A DNA stretch of 61,194 nt, from NCBI GenBank assembly GCA_019117205.1, contig DXAC01000005.1, positions 1-61,194 of the forward strand, in the 5' to 3' direction. The notes below the pieces were generated by a model. That model searched no databases, was not told the DNA's origin, and was given only the letters and a program-made list of their open reading frames with translations. Origin of the DNA: Candidatus Allofournierella merdigallinarum (lineage in GTDB: Bacteria; Bacillota; Clostridia; Oscillospirales; Ruminococcaceae). Below are positions 1 to 9,127 of the stretch, one piece after another. The first letter of the stretch is position 1, and every line of letters begins with the position of its first letter. Made by a program: the position numbers and the translations under genes.

Positions 1-98
1 CGCTACCCCTCCACGGGGCGCATACCGCCTTTTCTTGTTATCCAGCCCTCCGGCTGTATCGGTTGAGCAAAAGTCAGCGTGGGATTGATGTGGTATCT
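1..98. other. Low-GC left-edge segment, possible mobile-element end
   Basis: This stretch is visibly richer in A and T than the genes to its right. On the + strand a frame is open from base 1 to a TGA at 64-66 (21 codons), which could be the last codons of a gene lying outside the window; I do not recognise the product. The junction with the truncated HTH gene to the right suggests an insertion boundary. No repeat or attachment site can be proven from one end alone. Confidence 0.3.
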
Positions 99-227
99 TT
101 ATCTAAGTGAACCCCCGGTCTCCCATTTGGAGATGGTCTGGCGGCTGACTCCCAGCTTTTCCGCCACCGCCTCCTGGGAGAGGCCGCTCTTTCGGCGGGC
201 CTGGTATAAACTGTTTGCAAAGGGCAT
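99..227 (-). pseudogene. XRE-family helix-turn-helix regulator, truncated to 42 aa
   Basis: A perfect ribosome site (AAGGAGGA) stands 7 bases before an ATG, followed by residues typical of the start of a Cro/CI-type DNA-binding domain: helix 2 and recognition helix SQEAVAEKLGVSRQTISKWE. After WETGG the frame runs into low-GC sequence and stops at TAA after only 42 residues. Family members normally continue with at least two more helices and often a C-terminal membrane or sensor part. The start region is intact and has a TATACT box at 260-265 on the same strand. The gene is therefore most simply read as the 5-prime remnant of a regulator split by insertion or deletion at about base 105. It could still be transcribed. 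Confidence 0.65.
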
Positions 228-274
228 GGTGCTTTCCTCCTTTGTGGTCTTTGACCGCAAGTATAGCACCCCGG

Positions 275-314
275 CGGGCGAAACGCCACCAACCGAAGCC
301 GCCAGTTTCGCCCG
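275..314 (+). terminator. Hairpin with T-run facing the 3-prime end of the AmrS gene
   Basis: CGGGCGAAAC at 275-284 pairs with GTTTCGCCCG at 305-314 and is followed on the + strand by TTTTGTT. As both neighbours are on the minus strand, it would stop + strand transcription arriving from the left edge; the minus-strand side lacks a T-run but the stem could still end the AmrS transcript. Confidence 0.45.
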
Positions 315-334
315 TTTTGTTCACAAAAGCCCGT

Positions 335-1159
335 TCAGCAGTTGCCGGTGTAGACAAAGGAGAGATGGGCCCGGGCCGCCTGCGCCAGCCGGTACACCGT
401 CTCCACCGGGGTGGGGGGCTTGTCCGCCATCCGGTGGCGGGGGAAAAAGCGGGTGACATGCAGCGGGATGTCCCGGTCCACCGAGGCCAGCCAGCGGGCC
501 AGGGCGTCCATCTCCTCCTCGCTGTCGTTCTCCCCCGGCACGACCAGGGTGGTCACCTCCAGGTGGCACCGCTCCGCCGCCAGCGCGATGGACCGCTTTA
601 CCACCTCCAGCTCGCCCCCGAGGGTCCGGTACCAGTCCTCGGTGAAGCCTTTCAGGTCGATGTTCACCGCGTCCAGCCGCTCCAGCAGCCGGCGCCAGGG
701 GTCCGGCTCGATGACCCCGTTGGTCACCAGCACGTTGGCAAGGCCGGCCTCCCGGGCCAGCCCGGCGCAGTCCCGCACATATTCATAGCCCACCAGGGGC
801 TCGTTGTAGGTGTAGGCCAGCCCCACGTTGCCCCGCTCCCGCAGGGCCAGCGCCAGCTCCACCAGCGCCTCGGGGGACATCTCCCGGGCGGGCGGCGGCG
901 CGGGGGCAAGGGAGATCGGGGCGTTCTGGCAAAAGGGGCAGCGCAGGTTGCAGCCGAAGCTCCCCGCCGACAGCACCAGGCTGCCCGGGCGAAAGCGGCG
1001 CAGGGGCTTTTTCTCGATGGGGTCCAGCGCCAGGGCGGTGAGCCGGCCGTAGTACAGGCTCACCACCCGCCCCTCCCGGCAGGCCCGGGCGCGGCAGAGG
1101 CCGGTCTGGCCCTCGGCCAGGCGGCAGCGGTGGAAGCAGAGCTCACAGACGGCGCTCAC
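335..1159 (-). CDS. amrS: AmmeMemoRadiSam system radical SAM enzyme
   Basis: 274-residue radical SAM protein. The cluster-binding motif CNLRCPFC is at residues 70-77, the cysteines spaced C-x3-C-x2-C. An extra cysteine set at residues 5, 8, 12 and 22 forms the N-terminal zinc-knuckle-like module usual in this family and in pyruvate formate-lyase activase relatives. The gene starts at GTG, overlapping the stop of the preceding gene as GTGA, so the two are translationally coupled. The partner is a fused MEMO1/AMMECR1 protein, which is what defines the AmmeMemoRadiSam group. The substrate is not known with certainty; the family has been proposed to act in protein or RNA modification. Confidence 0.88.
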   Translation of the reverse strand: MSAVCELCFHRCRLAEGQTGLCRARACREGRVVSLYYGRLTALALDPIEKKPLRRFRPGSLVLSAGSFGCNLRCPFCQNAPISLAPAPPPAREMSPEALVELALALRERGNVGLAYTYNEPLVGYEYVRDCAGLAREAGLANVLVTNGVIEPDPWRRLLERLDAVNIDLKGFTEDWYRTLGGELEVVKRSIALAAERCHLEVTTLVVPGENDSEEEMDALARWLASVDRDIPLHVTRFFPRHRMADKPPTPVETVYRLAQAARAHLSFVYTGNC

Positions 1160-2544
1160 CGGTGACGCACCACCTCAAACCGCTGGATGGCATAGGGCTC
1201 CCCGGCCCGGATGCCCCCTTTCTGCCGGGCGATGGCCAGCTGCTGCTCCACCGTGTCCACCCCGTCCAGGTCGGGCAGCAGCAGGCCCCGGCGGCCGCCG
1301 CAGCTCACGATGACCCCGTAGCGGCGGGGATCCAGCTGGCCGGGGGAGCTCACCCGCTCGGGGGCGCTCAGCACGTCCACGCTGTATTCCAGCTGGTCCA
1401 GCTCGCCGGCGCGCACCGGCGAAAAGCGGGGGTCCTGGCAGCCGGCGGACACGGCGTTCTGGGCGATCTCCCAGGCCAGGTTTTCCGCCGCGGGCAGGAT
1501 GGTGCCGATGCACCCCCGCAGCTGGCCGTCCCGGTGCAGCGAGACGAAAGCCCCCGCCGCCGTTCCGGTGAGCTCGGCGGGCAGGTCGTCCGGCAGCTGC
1601 GCCAGAGGCGCGCCGGTGGTCACAAAGGTCTCCAGCGCCAGCCGGGCCAGCCGCACCCAGGCGTCCTCGCCGGCGCGGCGGGCGGCCAGGCGCTCGTCCT
1701 GCCGCCGGCGGCAGCCCTGGGCGAAGCGGCGGGAGGGGTCGGGGCCGGCGGCCTGGAACAGCGCCACCGCGTAGCCCACCCCAAAGGGGCCCTCGTGGCT
1801 GAGCAGCCGGGCGTCCACCGCCAGGCCGTCCAGCGCGCCGGCCATCATCTGAAAGGCCCGCAGGCCGCACTCCGACGCCTGGGTACACAGGGCCGGGTCC
1901 AGGGTGAGCAGGCCGGCAAAATCGCCGGCGGCCAGCGCCGCCGTCACCGCCTGGTCGAATTCCGGCCCCCGGGGCGAAAAGCCATAGGGGCCGTCCTCTT
2001 TCAGCTTGTGGGACAGATCGCCGCTGGCCACGAACACCGCCCGGCGGCCCAGCGCCTCCACCGCCTCCGCCACGCACCGGCCCAGCCGGTAGTGGTCCAG
2101 GGGCGAAAAGCCGGAGAGCCCCAGCCGCAGGATGGGGCAGCGCACCCCCGCCCGGCGCAGGTAGTACAGGGGGATGAACACCCCGTGGTCCAGCGCAGGG
2201 TCCCGCTGGCCCTGTATCCCCGCCGTCAGGCCCTCGGCCCGGGCCCGGCGGACCAGCTCCTCCCGCAGAGGCTGGTCATAGTCGGCCTCCAGCCGCAGCC
2301 CGGGCGCGCCAAAGGCGGCCATGTCCCCCGCGGCGCCCGCGCCGGGGGCGATGTGGAAGTAATCCTCGTAGAGCACCGTGTGGGGAGAGGCCACCACCAG
2401 CACGTCCGGCTCCCAGGCGGACACCGCTTTCGCGGCCTGCTCCAGCGCCTGATGGGTGGCGGCGAGCTCCCGCTGGCGGCCGCGGCCCACCTCGGGCAGC
2501 AGCACCGGCGGATGAGGTGCAACGACAGCGCCCAGCATCGGCAT
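1156..2544 (-). CDS. AmmeMemoRadiSam system protein B-A fusion (MEMO1 + AMMECR1)
   Basis: About 462 residues. Residues 1-270 match the MEMO1/AmrB fold (related to extradiol dioxygenases): an early APHPPVLLPEVG motif, VVASPHT, and the HGVFIPLYYL and VASGDLSHKL motifs. Residues 290-460 are the AMMECR1/AmrA domain, with the LRGCIGT signature and the TVEQQLAIARQKGGI C-terminal helix. The two parts are separate genes in many genomes. Three in-frame ATGs lie close together (2550, 2544, 2538). The one at 2544 is chosen because AAGGAG is 8 bases away, whereas it is only 2 bases from the ATG at 2550. A TATACT box at 2581-2586 on this strand may be its promoter. Divergent from the ferredoxin gene. Confidence 0.85.
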   Translation of the reverse strand: MPMLGAVVAPHPPVLLPEVGRGRQRELAATHQALEQAAKAVSAWEPDVLVVASPHTVLYEDYFHIAPGAGAAGDMAAFGAPGLRLEADYDQPLREELVRRARAEGLTAGIQGQRDPALDHGVFIPLYYLRRAGVRCPILRLGLSGFSPLDHYRLGRCVAEAVEALGRRAVFVASGDLSHKLKEDGPYGFSPRGPEFDQAVTAALAAGDFAGLLTLDPALCTQASECGLRAFQMMAGALDGLAVDARLLSHEGPFGVGYAVALFQAAGPDPSRRFAQGCRRRQDERLAARRAGEDAWVRLARLALETFVTTGAPLAQLPDDLPAELTGTAAGAFVSLHRDGQLRGCIGTILPAAENLAWEIAQNAVSAGCQDPRFSPVRAGELDQLEYSVDVLSAPERVSSPGQLDPRRYGVIVSCGGRRGLLLPDLDGVDTVEQQLAIARQKGGIRAGEPYAIQRFEVVRHR

Positions 2545-2616
2545 ATCCATCGCTCCTTTCGACACAGCTTTCCTGTCTTTAGTATAGCATAGCGCGCCGC
2601 CGGAAAAAAGCCCGGC

Positions 2617-2645
2617 TTGACGGGGTTTTCTCCCCGGCGTATAAT
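2617..2645 (+). promoter_or_regulatory. Sigma-A promoter for the EFR1 ferredoxin gene
   Basis: TTGACG at 2617-2622, a 17-base spacer, then a perfect TATAAT at 2640-2645, about 75 bases upstream of the start codon. Confidence 0.85.
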
Positions 2646-2721
2646 CTCTCCAGCAGAAAAAACACACGCCGGAGGACCCGCCTGCCCGGACAAGGCGGCG
2701 CCGGCGGCAGGGAGGAAAAAC

Positions 2722-3456
2722 ATGATCTTTTACTTTTCCGGCACGGGGAATTCCCGCTGGGCGGCCCGGCGGATCGCCGCGCTCACCGGCGACGAGGCCC
2801 GGGATATCGTCCGCTGCGACATCCCGGACGCCCCGACAAAGGAAGAACAGATAGGCCTGGTATTCCCTGTCTATGCCTGGGGAGCGCCCGAACCGGTGCT
2901 TGCCTTTGCGAAACGCCTGTCGAAAGGCGGCGCGTTCACCTTTGGCGTGTGTACCTGCGGGTCCGAGGCGGGAATGGCCATGAAGAAGCTGTCGGCGGTG
3001 TTTGCGCTGGACAGCAGTTACAGCCTGGTGATGCCCAACAACTATATCCTGGGGGCGGACGTGGACGACAGGGACGCCGCGCTGGCAAAGATCGCCGAAG
3101 CCGACCGGGCCATCCAGCGGCTGGCGGAAGAGGTGAAGAAGCGGGAAAAGGTGTACCGGGTGCGGGAGGGGAAGCTGGCCGCCCTCAAGTCCGGCGCGGT
3201 GAATCACGGCTTCAACCGGTTTGCCCGCAGCACCAGCCCCTTTTTTGCCACCGGCGCCTGCACCGGCTGCGGCGCGTGCGAAAGGGATTGTCCCGCCGGC
3301 GCCATTCACATGGAGAACGGCCGGCCGGTGTGGAGCGGGCGGTGCTGGCAGTGCCTGCGCTGCATCAACGCCTGCCCGGCCAGGGCCATCCAGTACGGAA
3401 AGGCCACCGCCCGGCGCGGCCGCTATACGCTGGAGGAACTGCTGAACGGCAACTGA
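2722..3456 (+). CDS. EFR1-type flavodoxin/ferredoxin fusion
   Basis: 244 residues, start set by GGGAGGAAAAAC-ATG. Residues 1-130 are flavodoxin-like and open with the FMN phosphate loop FSGTGNS. The C-terminal part holds two 4Fe-4S motifs, CTGCGACERDCP and CWQCLRCINACP, as in 2[4Fe-4S] ferredoxins. A cytoplasmic electron-transfer protein is expected: flavin and clusters in one chain, suited to passing electrons to an anaerobic reductase. The redox partner is not evident; the divergent radical SAM protein needs a reductant, but that link is only suggested by adjacency. Has its own strong promoter. Confidence 0.85.
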   Translation: MIFYFSGTGNSRWAARRIAALTGDEARDIVRCDIPDAPTKEEQIGLVFPVYAWGAPEPVLAFAKRLSKGGAFTFGVCTCGSEAGMAMKKLSAVFALDSSYSLVMPNNYILGADVDDRDAALAKIAEADRAIQRLAEEVKKREKVYRVREGKLAALKSGAVNHGFNRFARSTSPFFATGACTGCGACERDCPAGAIHMENGRPVWSGRCWQCLRCINACPARAIQYGKATARRGRYTLEELLNGN

Positions 3457-3465
3457 AAAAGAAAA

Positions 3466-3538
3466 CCGCCCCGGCTCAAAGCCGGGGGTGGCATAAGAAA
3501 ACGTTTTCTTACGGCACCCCGGCTAATGGCCGGGGCGG
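3466..3538. terminator. Large palindrome between convergent genes
   Basis: Two near-identical hairpins (CCCCGGCTcaaAGCCGGGG and CCCCGGCtaatGGCCGGGG) flank a perfect 18-base palindrome, TAAGAAAACGTTTTCTTA, at 3494-3511. The whole can also fold as one long stem, CCGCCCCGG pairing with CCGGGGCGG. On the minus strand it is followed by TTTTCTTTTT, so it should end the MATE transcript; the + side has only a short CGTTTATT tail. Confidence 0.7.
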
Positions 3539-3543
3539 CGCGT

Positions 3544-4908
3544 TTATTCCCGGTCGGCGCGGGGCAGCGACCGGAAGAAGTGGATCAAAAAGGGCACGCT
3601 GGTGCAGAAAGTGAGCACGTCCGCCAGGGGCTGGGCCACCTGCACCCCCGGCAGGCCCACCGCCAGCGGCAGCGCCAGCATCAGGGGCATGTAGTAGAGG
3701 CCCTGGCGCAGGCTGGACAAAAAGGTGGCCGCCTTGCTCTGGCCGATGCTCTGGAACAGCATGTTGGCGCAGGTGCTGGCGGGCACCAGCAGCATGGCGC
3801 AGCATTGCAGCCGGCAGGCAAGCACCCCGATCTCGATCACCTGGGGGTCGTCCCGGAACGCCTGGATCAGCCAGGGCGCCGCCACGAAAGTGCCCAGCGC
3901 CACCACGCACATGCACCCCTGGCCCAGCAGCAGGGTGAACCGGAACGCCTGCCGCAGCCGGGCGAACTTGCCCGCGCCGTAGTTGTAGCCCGCCACCGGC
4001 TGGAAGCCCTGGCCGATGCCCAGCATCACCGAAAAGACGAACATGAAGATGCGGCCCACCACGCTCATGGCGGCCACCGCCGCGTCGCCGCCGCACTGGC
4101 CCGCCTGCCAGTTGAGCAGGGCGGTGGCGGCGCTGGCCAGCGCCTGCCGGGCAAAGCTGGGCAGCCCGCAGGCCAGGATGCGCCCCAGCTCCTCTGGCCG
4201 GCGGGTGATGAGCCGGGCAGACAGCCGCAGCTGGCTTTTGCCGGTGAGGAACATGGCCAGCAGCAGGCAGAAGCTCACGCACTGGGACAGAGCGGTGGCG
4301 ATGGCCGCACCGGCGATGCCTAGCCCCAGCCCGAAGATGAACACCGGGTCCAGGGCGATGTTCAAAAGGCCGCCGGTGGTCAGGCCGATCATGGCGTAGG
4401 AGGCTTTGCCTTCGTAGCGCAGGATGTTGTTCATGGTAAAGCTGGAGCACATCAGCGGCGCGGCCAGCAGGATGTAGCGCCCGTAGTCGCAGGCGTAGGG
4501 CAGGATGGTCTCGGTGGCCCCCAAAAGGCGCATCAGCGGCTCCAGAAAGACAAGGCCGCCCGCCCCCAGCAGCCCGCCGCAGGCCAGGGAGGCAAAAAAG
4601 GCGGTGGAGGCGAACCGGTTGGCGTCCTGCGGCTGCCGGGCGCCCAGAAAGCGGCTGATGATGCTGCCCGAGCCCATGCCGATCATAAAGCCGAACGCCT
4701 GGAGAACGGCCATCAGGCTGAACACCACCCCCACCGCCCCCGAGGCGCTGTTGGTGCCCAGCTGGCCCACGAAAAAGGTGTCCGCCAGGTTGTAGATGGA
4801 GCTCACCAGCATACTGGCCACCGTGGGGGCGGACAGGGTGACGATGAGCTTTGGAATGGGCGTTTGGGTCATGCGGATGAACTGTGCGTCTGCGGTGCGG
4901 GCCGCCAT
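3544..4908 (-). CDS. MATE-family multidrug efflux transporter
   Basis: 454 residues with about 12 predicted membrane segments in two homologous halves, as in MatE antiporters driven by Na+ or H+. The N-terminal half has the family pattern TVASMLVSSIYNLADTFFVGQLG followed by an AFGFMIGMGSGSIISRFLGA loop; the second half repeats it around LGIGQGFQPVAGYNYGAGK. Start ATG has GGAGGGG 6 bases upstream. Preceded by a good promoter that faces away from the RND gene. Substrate cannot be predicted. No regulator gene lies beside it. Confidence 0.9.
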   Translation of the reverse strand: MAARTADAQFIRMTQTPIPKLIVTLSAPTVASMLVSSIYNLADTFFVGQLGTNSASGAVGVVFSLMAVLQAFGFMIGMGSGSIISRFLGARQPQDANRFASTAFFASLACGGLLGAGGLVFLEPLMRLLGATETILPYACDYGRYILLAAPLMCSSFTMNNILRYEGKASYAMIGLTTGGLLNIALDPVFIFGLGLGIAGAAIATALSQCVSFCLLLAMFLTGKSQLRLSARLITRRPEELGRILACGLPSFARQALASAATALLNWQAGQCGGDAAVAAMSVVGRIFMFVFSVMLGIGQGFQPVAGYNYGAGKFARLRQAFRFTLLLGQGCMCVVALGTFVAAPWLIQAFRDDPQVIEIGVLACRLQCCAMLLVPASTCANMLFQSIGQSKAATFLSSLRQGLYYMPLMLALPLAVGLPGVQVAQPLADVLTFCTSVPFLIHFFRSLPRADRE

Positions 4909-5013
4909 AATAACCCCTCCTTGCTGCGCCGTGTGCCGGCGCGCACGGCAAACAGGCGCGTTGGGGGCTTACCCGCCTCGCGCCTGCCTGCCGTGTGGTG
5001 ATCGTTCGCCCTT

Positions 5014-5042
5014 ATCATACCACGAATGACCCGAAACGGCAA
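5014..5042 (-). promoter_or_regulatory. Promoter of the MATE gene
   Basis: On the minus strand TTGCCG (5037-5042), 17-base spacer, TATGAT (5014-5019). It lies back to back with the RND promoter, only 16 bases apart, so one bound regulator could affect both exporters. Confidence 0.75.
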
Positions 5043-5058
5043 ATGGCCGCCGGGCCGA

Positions 5059-5087
5059 TTGCCTTTTGCGGGCGAACGCGCTATACT
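5059..5087 (+). promoter_or_regulatory. Promoter of the RND permease operon
   Basis: TTGCCT (5059-5064), 17-base spacer, TATACT (5082-5087), about 80 bases before the start codon. Confidence 0.75.
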
Positions 5088-5167
5088 GTATCTTGAGTTT
5101 TTTGTTGCCGGGGCCGCCGCCCGGTCCATCCGCGCCTGCCGGGCGAAAGGGGAGCATACGTGAGAAA

Positions 5168-8100
5168 ATGACGAGATTTTGTGTGAAAAAGCCCTACACC
5201 GTTGTGGTGGCGGTGATCATGGCGATCGTGCTGGGAGTCATCAGCTTCCTGAACATGGTCACCGATCTGCTGCCCGCCATGGAGCTGCCCTATGTGGTGG
5301 TGGTCACCACCTACCCGGGCGCCAGCCCCGAGCGGGTGGAGGCGGACGTCACCGCCCCGCTGGAGGCGGGCCTGGGCACCGTGAACGGGGTCACCGGCCT
5401 CACCAGCACCTCCGCCGAAAACGTGAGCACCCTGGTGCTGGAGTTCGACAGCGGCGTGAATATGGACAGCGCCATGGTGAACCTGTCCACCGCGGTGGAC
5501 CAGGTGCGGGGCGTGCTGCCGGGCACCGCCCAAAGCCCCATGCTGTTGCAGATCTCGCCGGACATGCTGCCGGTGATGATCGCCGCCGCCGACATGGAGG
5601 GCATGGACGTCTACCAGCTCACCGACTTTGCCAGCGACACCCTGATCCCCGCCTTTGAGCGGCTGGCCGGCGTGGCCAGCGTCAGCGGCACCGGCCTGGT
5701 GGAAAAAAGCGTGGAGATCCGGCTGAACGCCGACAAGATCGGGGCCATCAACACAGAGGTGCTGGCCAGCGTGGACGAGGAGCTGGCCGACGCCAAGGCG
5801 GAGCTGGACGAGGCGGCGCAGAAAGTGGCGGACGGCCGCGCCGAGCTGGACAGCGGCAAGGCCACCCTGGAAAACCAGCAGCAGGACACTGCCGCCGAGC
5901 TGGCGGATGCCAGCGCCCGGCTGGACGCCGCCATCGCCCAGGCCCAGGCCCTGGCCAGCCAGCAGACGGCGCTGGAGGCCAGCAAGGCCGCCCTGGAGGC
6001 GGAAAAACAGGGCATGGAGCAGGCGGCGGCCATGCAGCCCCAGCTGAACAGCATGGCGGGGGCCGTCGTGCTGGCCGCCGTGACCCCCGGGCCGGAGGGC
6101 ACCGCCCTGGTGCCCCGGCCGGAAAGCGTGTCCGAGGCGGACTGGCTCGCCGCCCAGGCGGACCCCGCCGCGTTCATCGAAACGTATATTTCAGACGAGG
6201 TGTGGGCCCTGCTGTGGCAGGGGATGGCCGCCCAGGGGGGCGAGGCTTTGCCCGACGCCATGAAAGCCATGACCCGCGCCCAGTTCGTGAGCGCGCTGAA
6301 CGCCCCCGCCCGGCTGGAGGAGCTGGACGCCGCTCTGGCGGACCTGGCCACCGAGCTGATGGCCGCCCAGGTGATGGCGGCCCAGGCCAAGGCCGGGGTG
6401 GAAAAGGCCCAGGAGGCCTACAAGCAGCTGGAAGAGGGCAAGATCCTGGCCGCCGTCGGCTTTGGCAGCGCCAGCGCCCAGCTGGCGGCCGCCGAGAGCG
6501 CCCTGGAGGAGGGCGAGGCCCAGCTGGAGGACGCCCAAAAACAGTTCGAGGACGCCCGCGAGGCGGCCCTGGAGCAGGCGGACATGAGCAAACTCCTTAC
6601 AAAGGATATGGTGTCCGGCCTGATCCTGGCCCAGAACTTCGCCATGCCCGCCGGCTACCTCTACCAGGGCGAGGACCAGTATCTGCTGAAAGTGGGGGAC
6701 GCCTTCTCCAGCGTGGAGGAGCTGGAAAACGCTCTGCTGCTCCACCTGGAGGCGGGGGATGTGGGAGACGTGCGCCTGGCCGACGTGGCGGACGTGACCC
6801 TGATCGACAACGCCGGCGAGAGCTACGCCCGGATGAACGGCAACCCGGCGGTGGCCATCACCGTGCAAAAGAGCTCCACCGCCTCCACCAGCGAGGTGTC
6901 CAAAACGGTGAACGCGGCCATTGAGCAGCTGGAGGCAAAGTACCCCGGCCTGCGGATCACCCCCCTGATGGACCAGGGGGTGTACATCCAGATGACGGTG
7001 GACTCGGTGCTCTCCAACCTGGGCTGGGGCGCGCTGCTGGCGGTGCTGGTGCTGGCGCTGTTCTTAAAAGACCTGCGCCCCACCCTGGTGGTGGCGTTCA
7101 GCATCCCCATCAGTTTGATGTTCGCGGTGGTGCTGATGTACTTCTCCGGCGTCACCCTGAACATGATCAGCCTCTCCGGCCTGGCGCTGGGCGTGGGTAT
7201 GCTGGTGGACAACTCCATCGTGGTGGTGGAGAACATCTACCGGCTGCGGGCCCGGGGGGTGCCGGCGGCCAGGGCGGCGGTGCGGGGCGCCGGCCAGGTG
7301 AGCGGGGCCATCGCGGCCTCCACCCTCACCACCGTCTGCGTGTTTCTGCCCATCGTCTTCACCGACGGCCTCACCCGCCAGCTCTTCGCGGACATGGGCC
7401 TCACCATTGCCTACTCCCTGCTGGCCAGCCTGATCGTGGCCCTCACCCTGGTGCCCACCCTCAGCGCCACCCTGCTGCGCCAGAGCAAAGAAAAGTGCCA
7501 TCCCTGGTTCGACAGGATGCTCGCCGGCTACGGGCGGGCGCTGGAGTTCTGCCTGCGGGTAAAGGCGGTGCCCCTGGCCCTGGCGGCCGGGCTGCTGGCC
7601 CTGTGCGTCTGGCACACCACCCAGATGGGCATGGAGTTCATCCCCAACATGGCCGCCAACCAGATCAGCGCCACCCTGACCCTGCCGGAGGACACCAAAC
7701 GCGCCGACGCCTACGCCCTCACCGACCAGGCCATGGAGGCCATGATGGAGGTGCCGGGCATCGAGACGGCGGGCGCCATGGACGGCGGCAGCGGCATGAG
7801 CCTGATGGGCCTGGGCGGCGGGGGAAGCTCCGACACGGTGGGCGCCATGAGCTTCTACCTGGTGCTGGACGAGTCCGCCGACCCGGAGGCGGTGGCCGAC
7901 GACCTGGAGGCCCTCTCCGACGGCCTGCCCGGCTGCCAGATCACGGTGTCCACCTCCAACATGGACCTGTCGGCGCTGGGAGGCAGCGGCATCGAGCTGG
8001 TGGTCCGCGGGCAGGACGTGGACACCCTGAACCAGATCACCCACGACCTGATGGACATCCTGCGGGGGGTCGAGGGGCTGGAGGAACCCTCCAACGGCCA

Positions 8101-9127
8101 GGAGGAGGGCACCGCCCAGCTGCGGCTGGTGGTGGACAAGGACGCCGCCATGGCCCGCGGGCTCACGGTGGCGCAGGTTTACAGCGACCTTGCCGCCGCG
8201 CTCACCACCGAGACCACCTCCACCACCCTGACGGTGGGGGCCGAGAACTACCAGGTGGTGGTCAAGGACGAGCGGGGCCGGCTGGACCGGGACAACCTGA
8301 TGGACTTCACCTTTGAGGTGGCCGGCACCGGCCCCGACGCCGAGACCGAGACCTGCACCCTTTCCGAGATCGCCAGCCTGCAAAGCGACTTCAGCCTGGC
8401 GGCGGTGAACCGGGAGAACCAGCAGCGGTATATGACCGTGACCGCCGCGGTGAAAGAGGGCTACAACGCTACCCTGATCAGCCGGGACATCCAGCCATTG
8501 CTGGACGGCTACGACCTGCCGGAGGGCTACACCCTGGAGGTGGCCGGCGAGACCCAGACGGTGGCGGACGCCATGGAGGACCTGGTGCTGATGATCCTGC
8601 TGGCGGTGGTGTTCATCTACATGATCATGGTGGCCCAGTTCCAAAGCCTGCTGGGGCCGTTCATCGTCATGTTCACCATGCCGCTGGCGTTCACCGGCGG
8701 CCTGGGCGCTTTGTGGATCGCCGGGCTGCCCCTGTCGGTGATCTCCATGCTGGGCTTTTTGATCCTGGCGGGCGTGGTGGTGAACAACGGCATCGTGTTT
8801 GTGGATTACGCCAATCAGCTGCGGCTGGAGGGCATGGAAAAGCACGCGGCCCTGGTCGAGACGGGCAAGACCCGTATGCGTCCCATCCTGATGACCGCCC
8901 TGACCACCATCCTGGCCATGAGCACCATGGCGTTCAGCACCGGCATGGGGGCGGAGCTGGCCCAGCCCATGGCGCTGGTCACCATGGGGGGCCTGGGGTA
9001 CGCCACCCTGCTCACCCTGTTCATCGTGCCGGTGTTCTATGACCTGCTCTGCCGCAAGCCGCTGAAAGCGGTGGAGCTGGACGACGACGAAACTTCATCC
9101 GGGAAAGGAATGGAAGAGATACAATGA
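5168..9127 (+). CDS. RND (AcrB/HAE1-like) efflux permease with large helical insertion
   Basis: 1319 residues. The start MTRFCVKKPYTV matches the usual beginning of HAE permeases; AGGGGAG lies upstream at a long spacing. The N-terminal membrane segment is followed by the porter domain (YPGASPERVEADVTAPLE). At residues about 202-475 there is an Ala/Glu/Leu-rich insertion predicted to form two coiled-coil stretches around a small globular part; Gram-negative AcrB has nothing like it there. The membrane domain follows with the TM4 motif GMLVDNSIVVVEN (AcrB has two adjacent Asp; here the second is Asn). The second half repeats the layout and ends with GVVVNNGIVFVDY. No membrane-fusion or outer-membrane partner is encoded nearby, as expected in a monoderm cell. 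Overlaps the antiporter gene by ATGA. Confidence 0.9.
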   Translation: MTRFCVKKPYTVVVAVIMAIVLGVISFLNMVTDLLPAMELPYVVVVTTYPGASPERVEADVTAPLEAGLGTVNGVTGLTSTSAENVSTLVLEFDSGVNMDSAMVNLSTAVDQVRGVLPGTAQSPMLLQISPDMLPVMIAAADMEGMDVYQLTDFASDTLIPAFERLAGVASVSGTGLVEKSVEIRLNADKIGAINTEVLASVDEELADAKAELDEAAQKVADGRAELDSGKATLENQQQDTAAELADASARLDAAIAQAQALASQQTALEASKAALEAEKQGMEQAAAMQPQLNSMAGAVVLAAVTPGPEGTALVPRPESVSEADWLAAQADPAAFIETYISDEVWALLWQGMAAQGGEALPDAMKAMTRAQFVSALNAPARLEELDAALADLATELMAAQVMAAQAKAGVEKAQEAYKQLEEGKILAAVGFGSASAQLAAAESALEEGEAQLEDAQKQFEDAREAALEQADMSKLLTKDMVSGLILAQNFAMPAGYLYQGEDQYLLKVGDAFSSVEELENALLLHLEAGDVGDVRLADVADVTLIDNAGESYARMNGNPAVAITVQKSSTASTSEVSKTVNAAIEQLEAKYPGLRITPLMDQGVYIQMTVDSVLSNLGWGALLAVLVLALFLKDLRPTLVVAFSIPISLMFAVVLMYFSGVTLNMISLSGLALGVGMLVDNSIVVVENIYRLRARGVPAARAAVRGAGQVSGAIAASTLTTVCVFLPIVFTDGLTRQLFADMGLTIAYSLLASLIVALTLVPTLSATLLRQSKEKCHPWFDRMLAGYGRALEFCLRVKAVPLALAAGLLALCVWHTTQMGMEFIPNMAANQISATLTLPEDTKRADAYALTDQAMEAMMEVPGIETAGAMDGGSGMSLMGLGGGGSSDTVGAMSFYLVLDESADPEAVADDLEALSDGLPGCQITVSTSNMDLSALGGSGIELVVRGQDVDTLNQITHDLMDILRGVEGLEEPSNGQEEGTAQLRLVVDKDAAMARGLTVAQVYSDLAAALTTETTSTTLTVGAENYQVVVKDERGRLDRDNLMDFTFEVAGTGPDAETETCTLSEIASLQSDFSLAAVNRENQQRYMTVTAAVKEGYNATLISRDIQPLLDGYDLPEGYTLEVAGETQTVADAMEDLVLMILLAVVFIYMIMVAQFQSLLGPFIVMFTMPLAFTGGLGALWIAGLPLSVISMLGFLILAGVVVNNGIVFVDYANQLRLEGMEKHAALVETGKTRMRPILMTALTTILAMSTMAFSTGMGAELAQPMALVTMGGLGYATLLTLFIVPVFYDLLCRKPLKAVELDDDETSSGKGMEEIQ

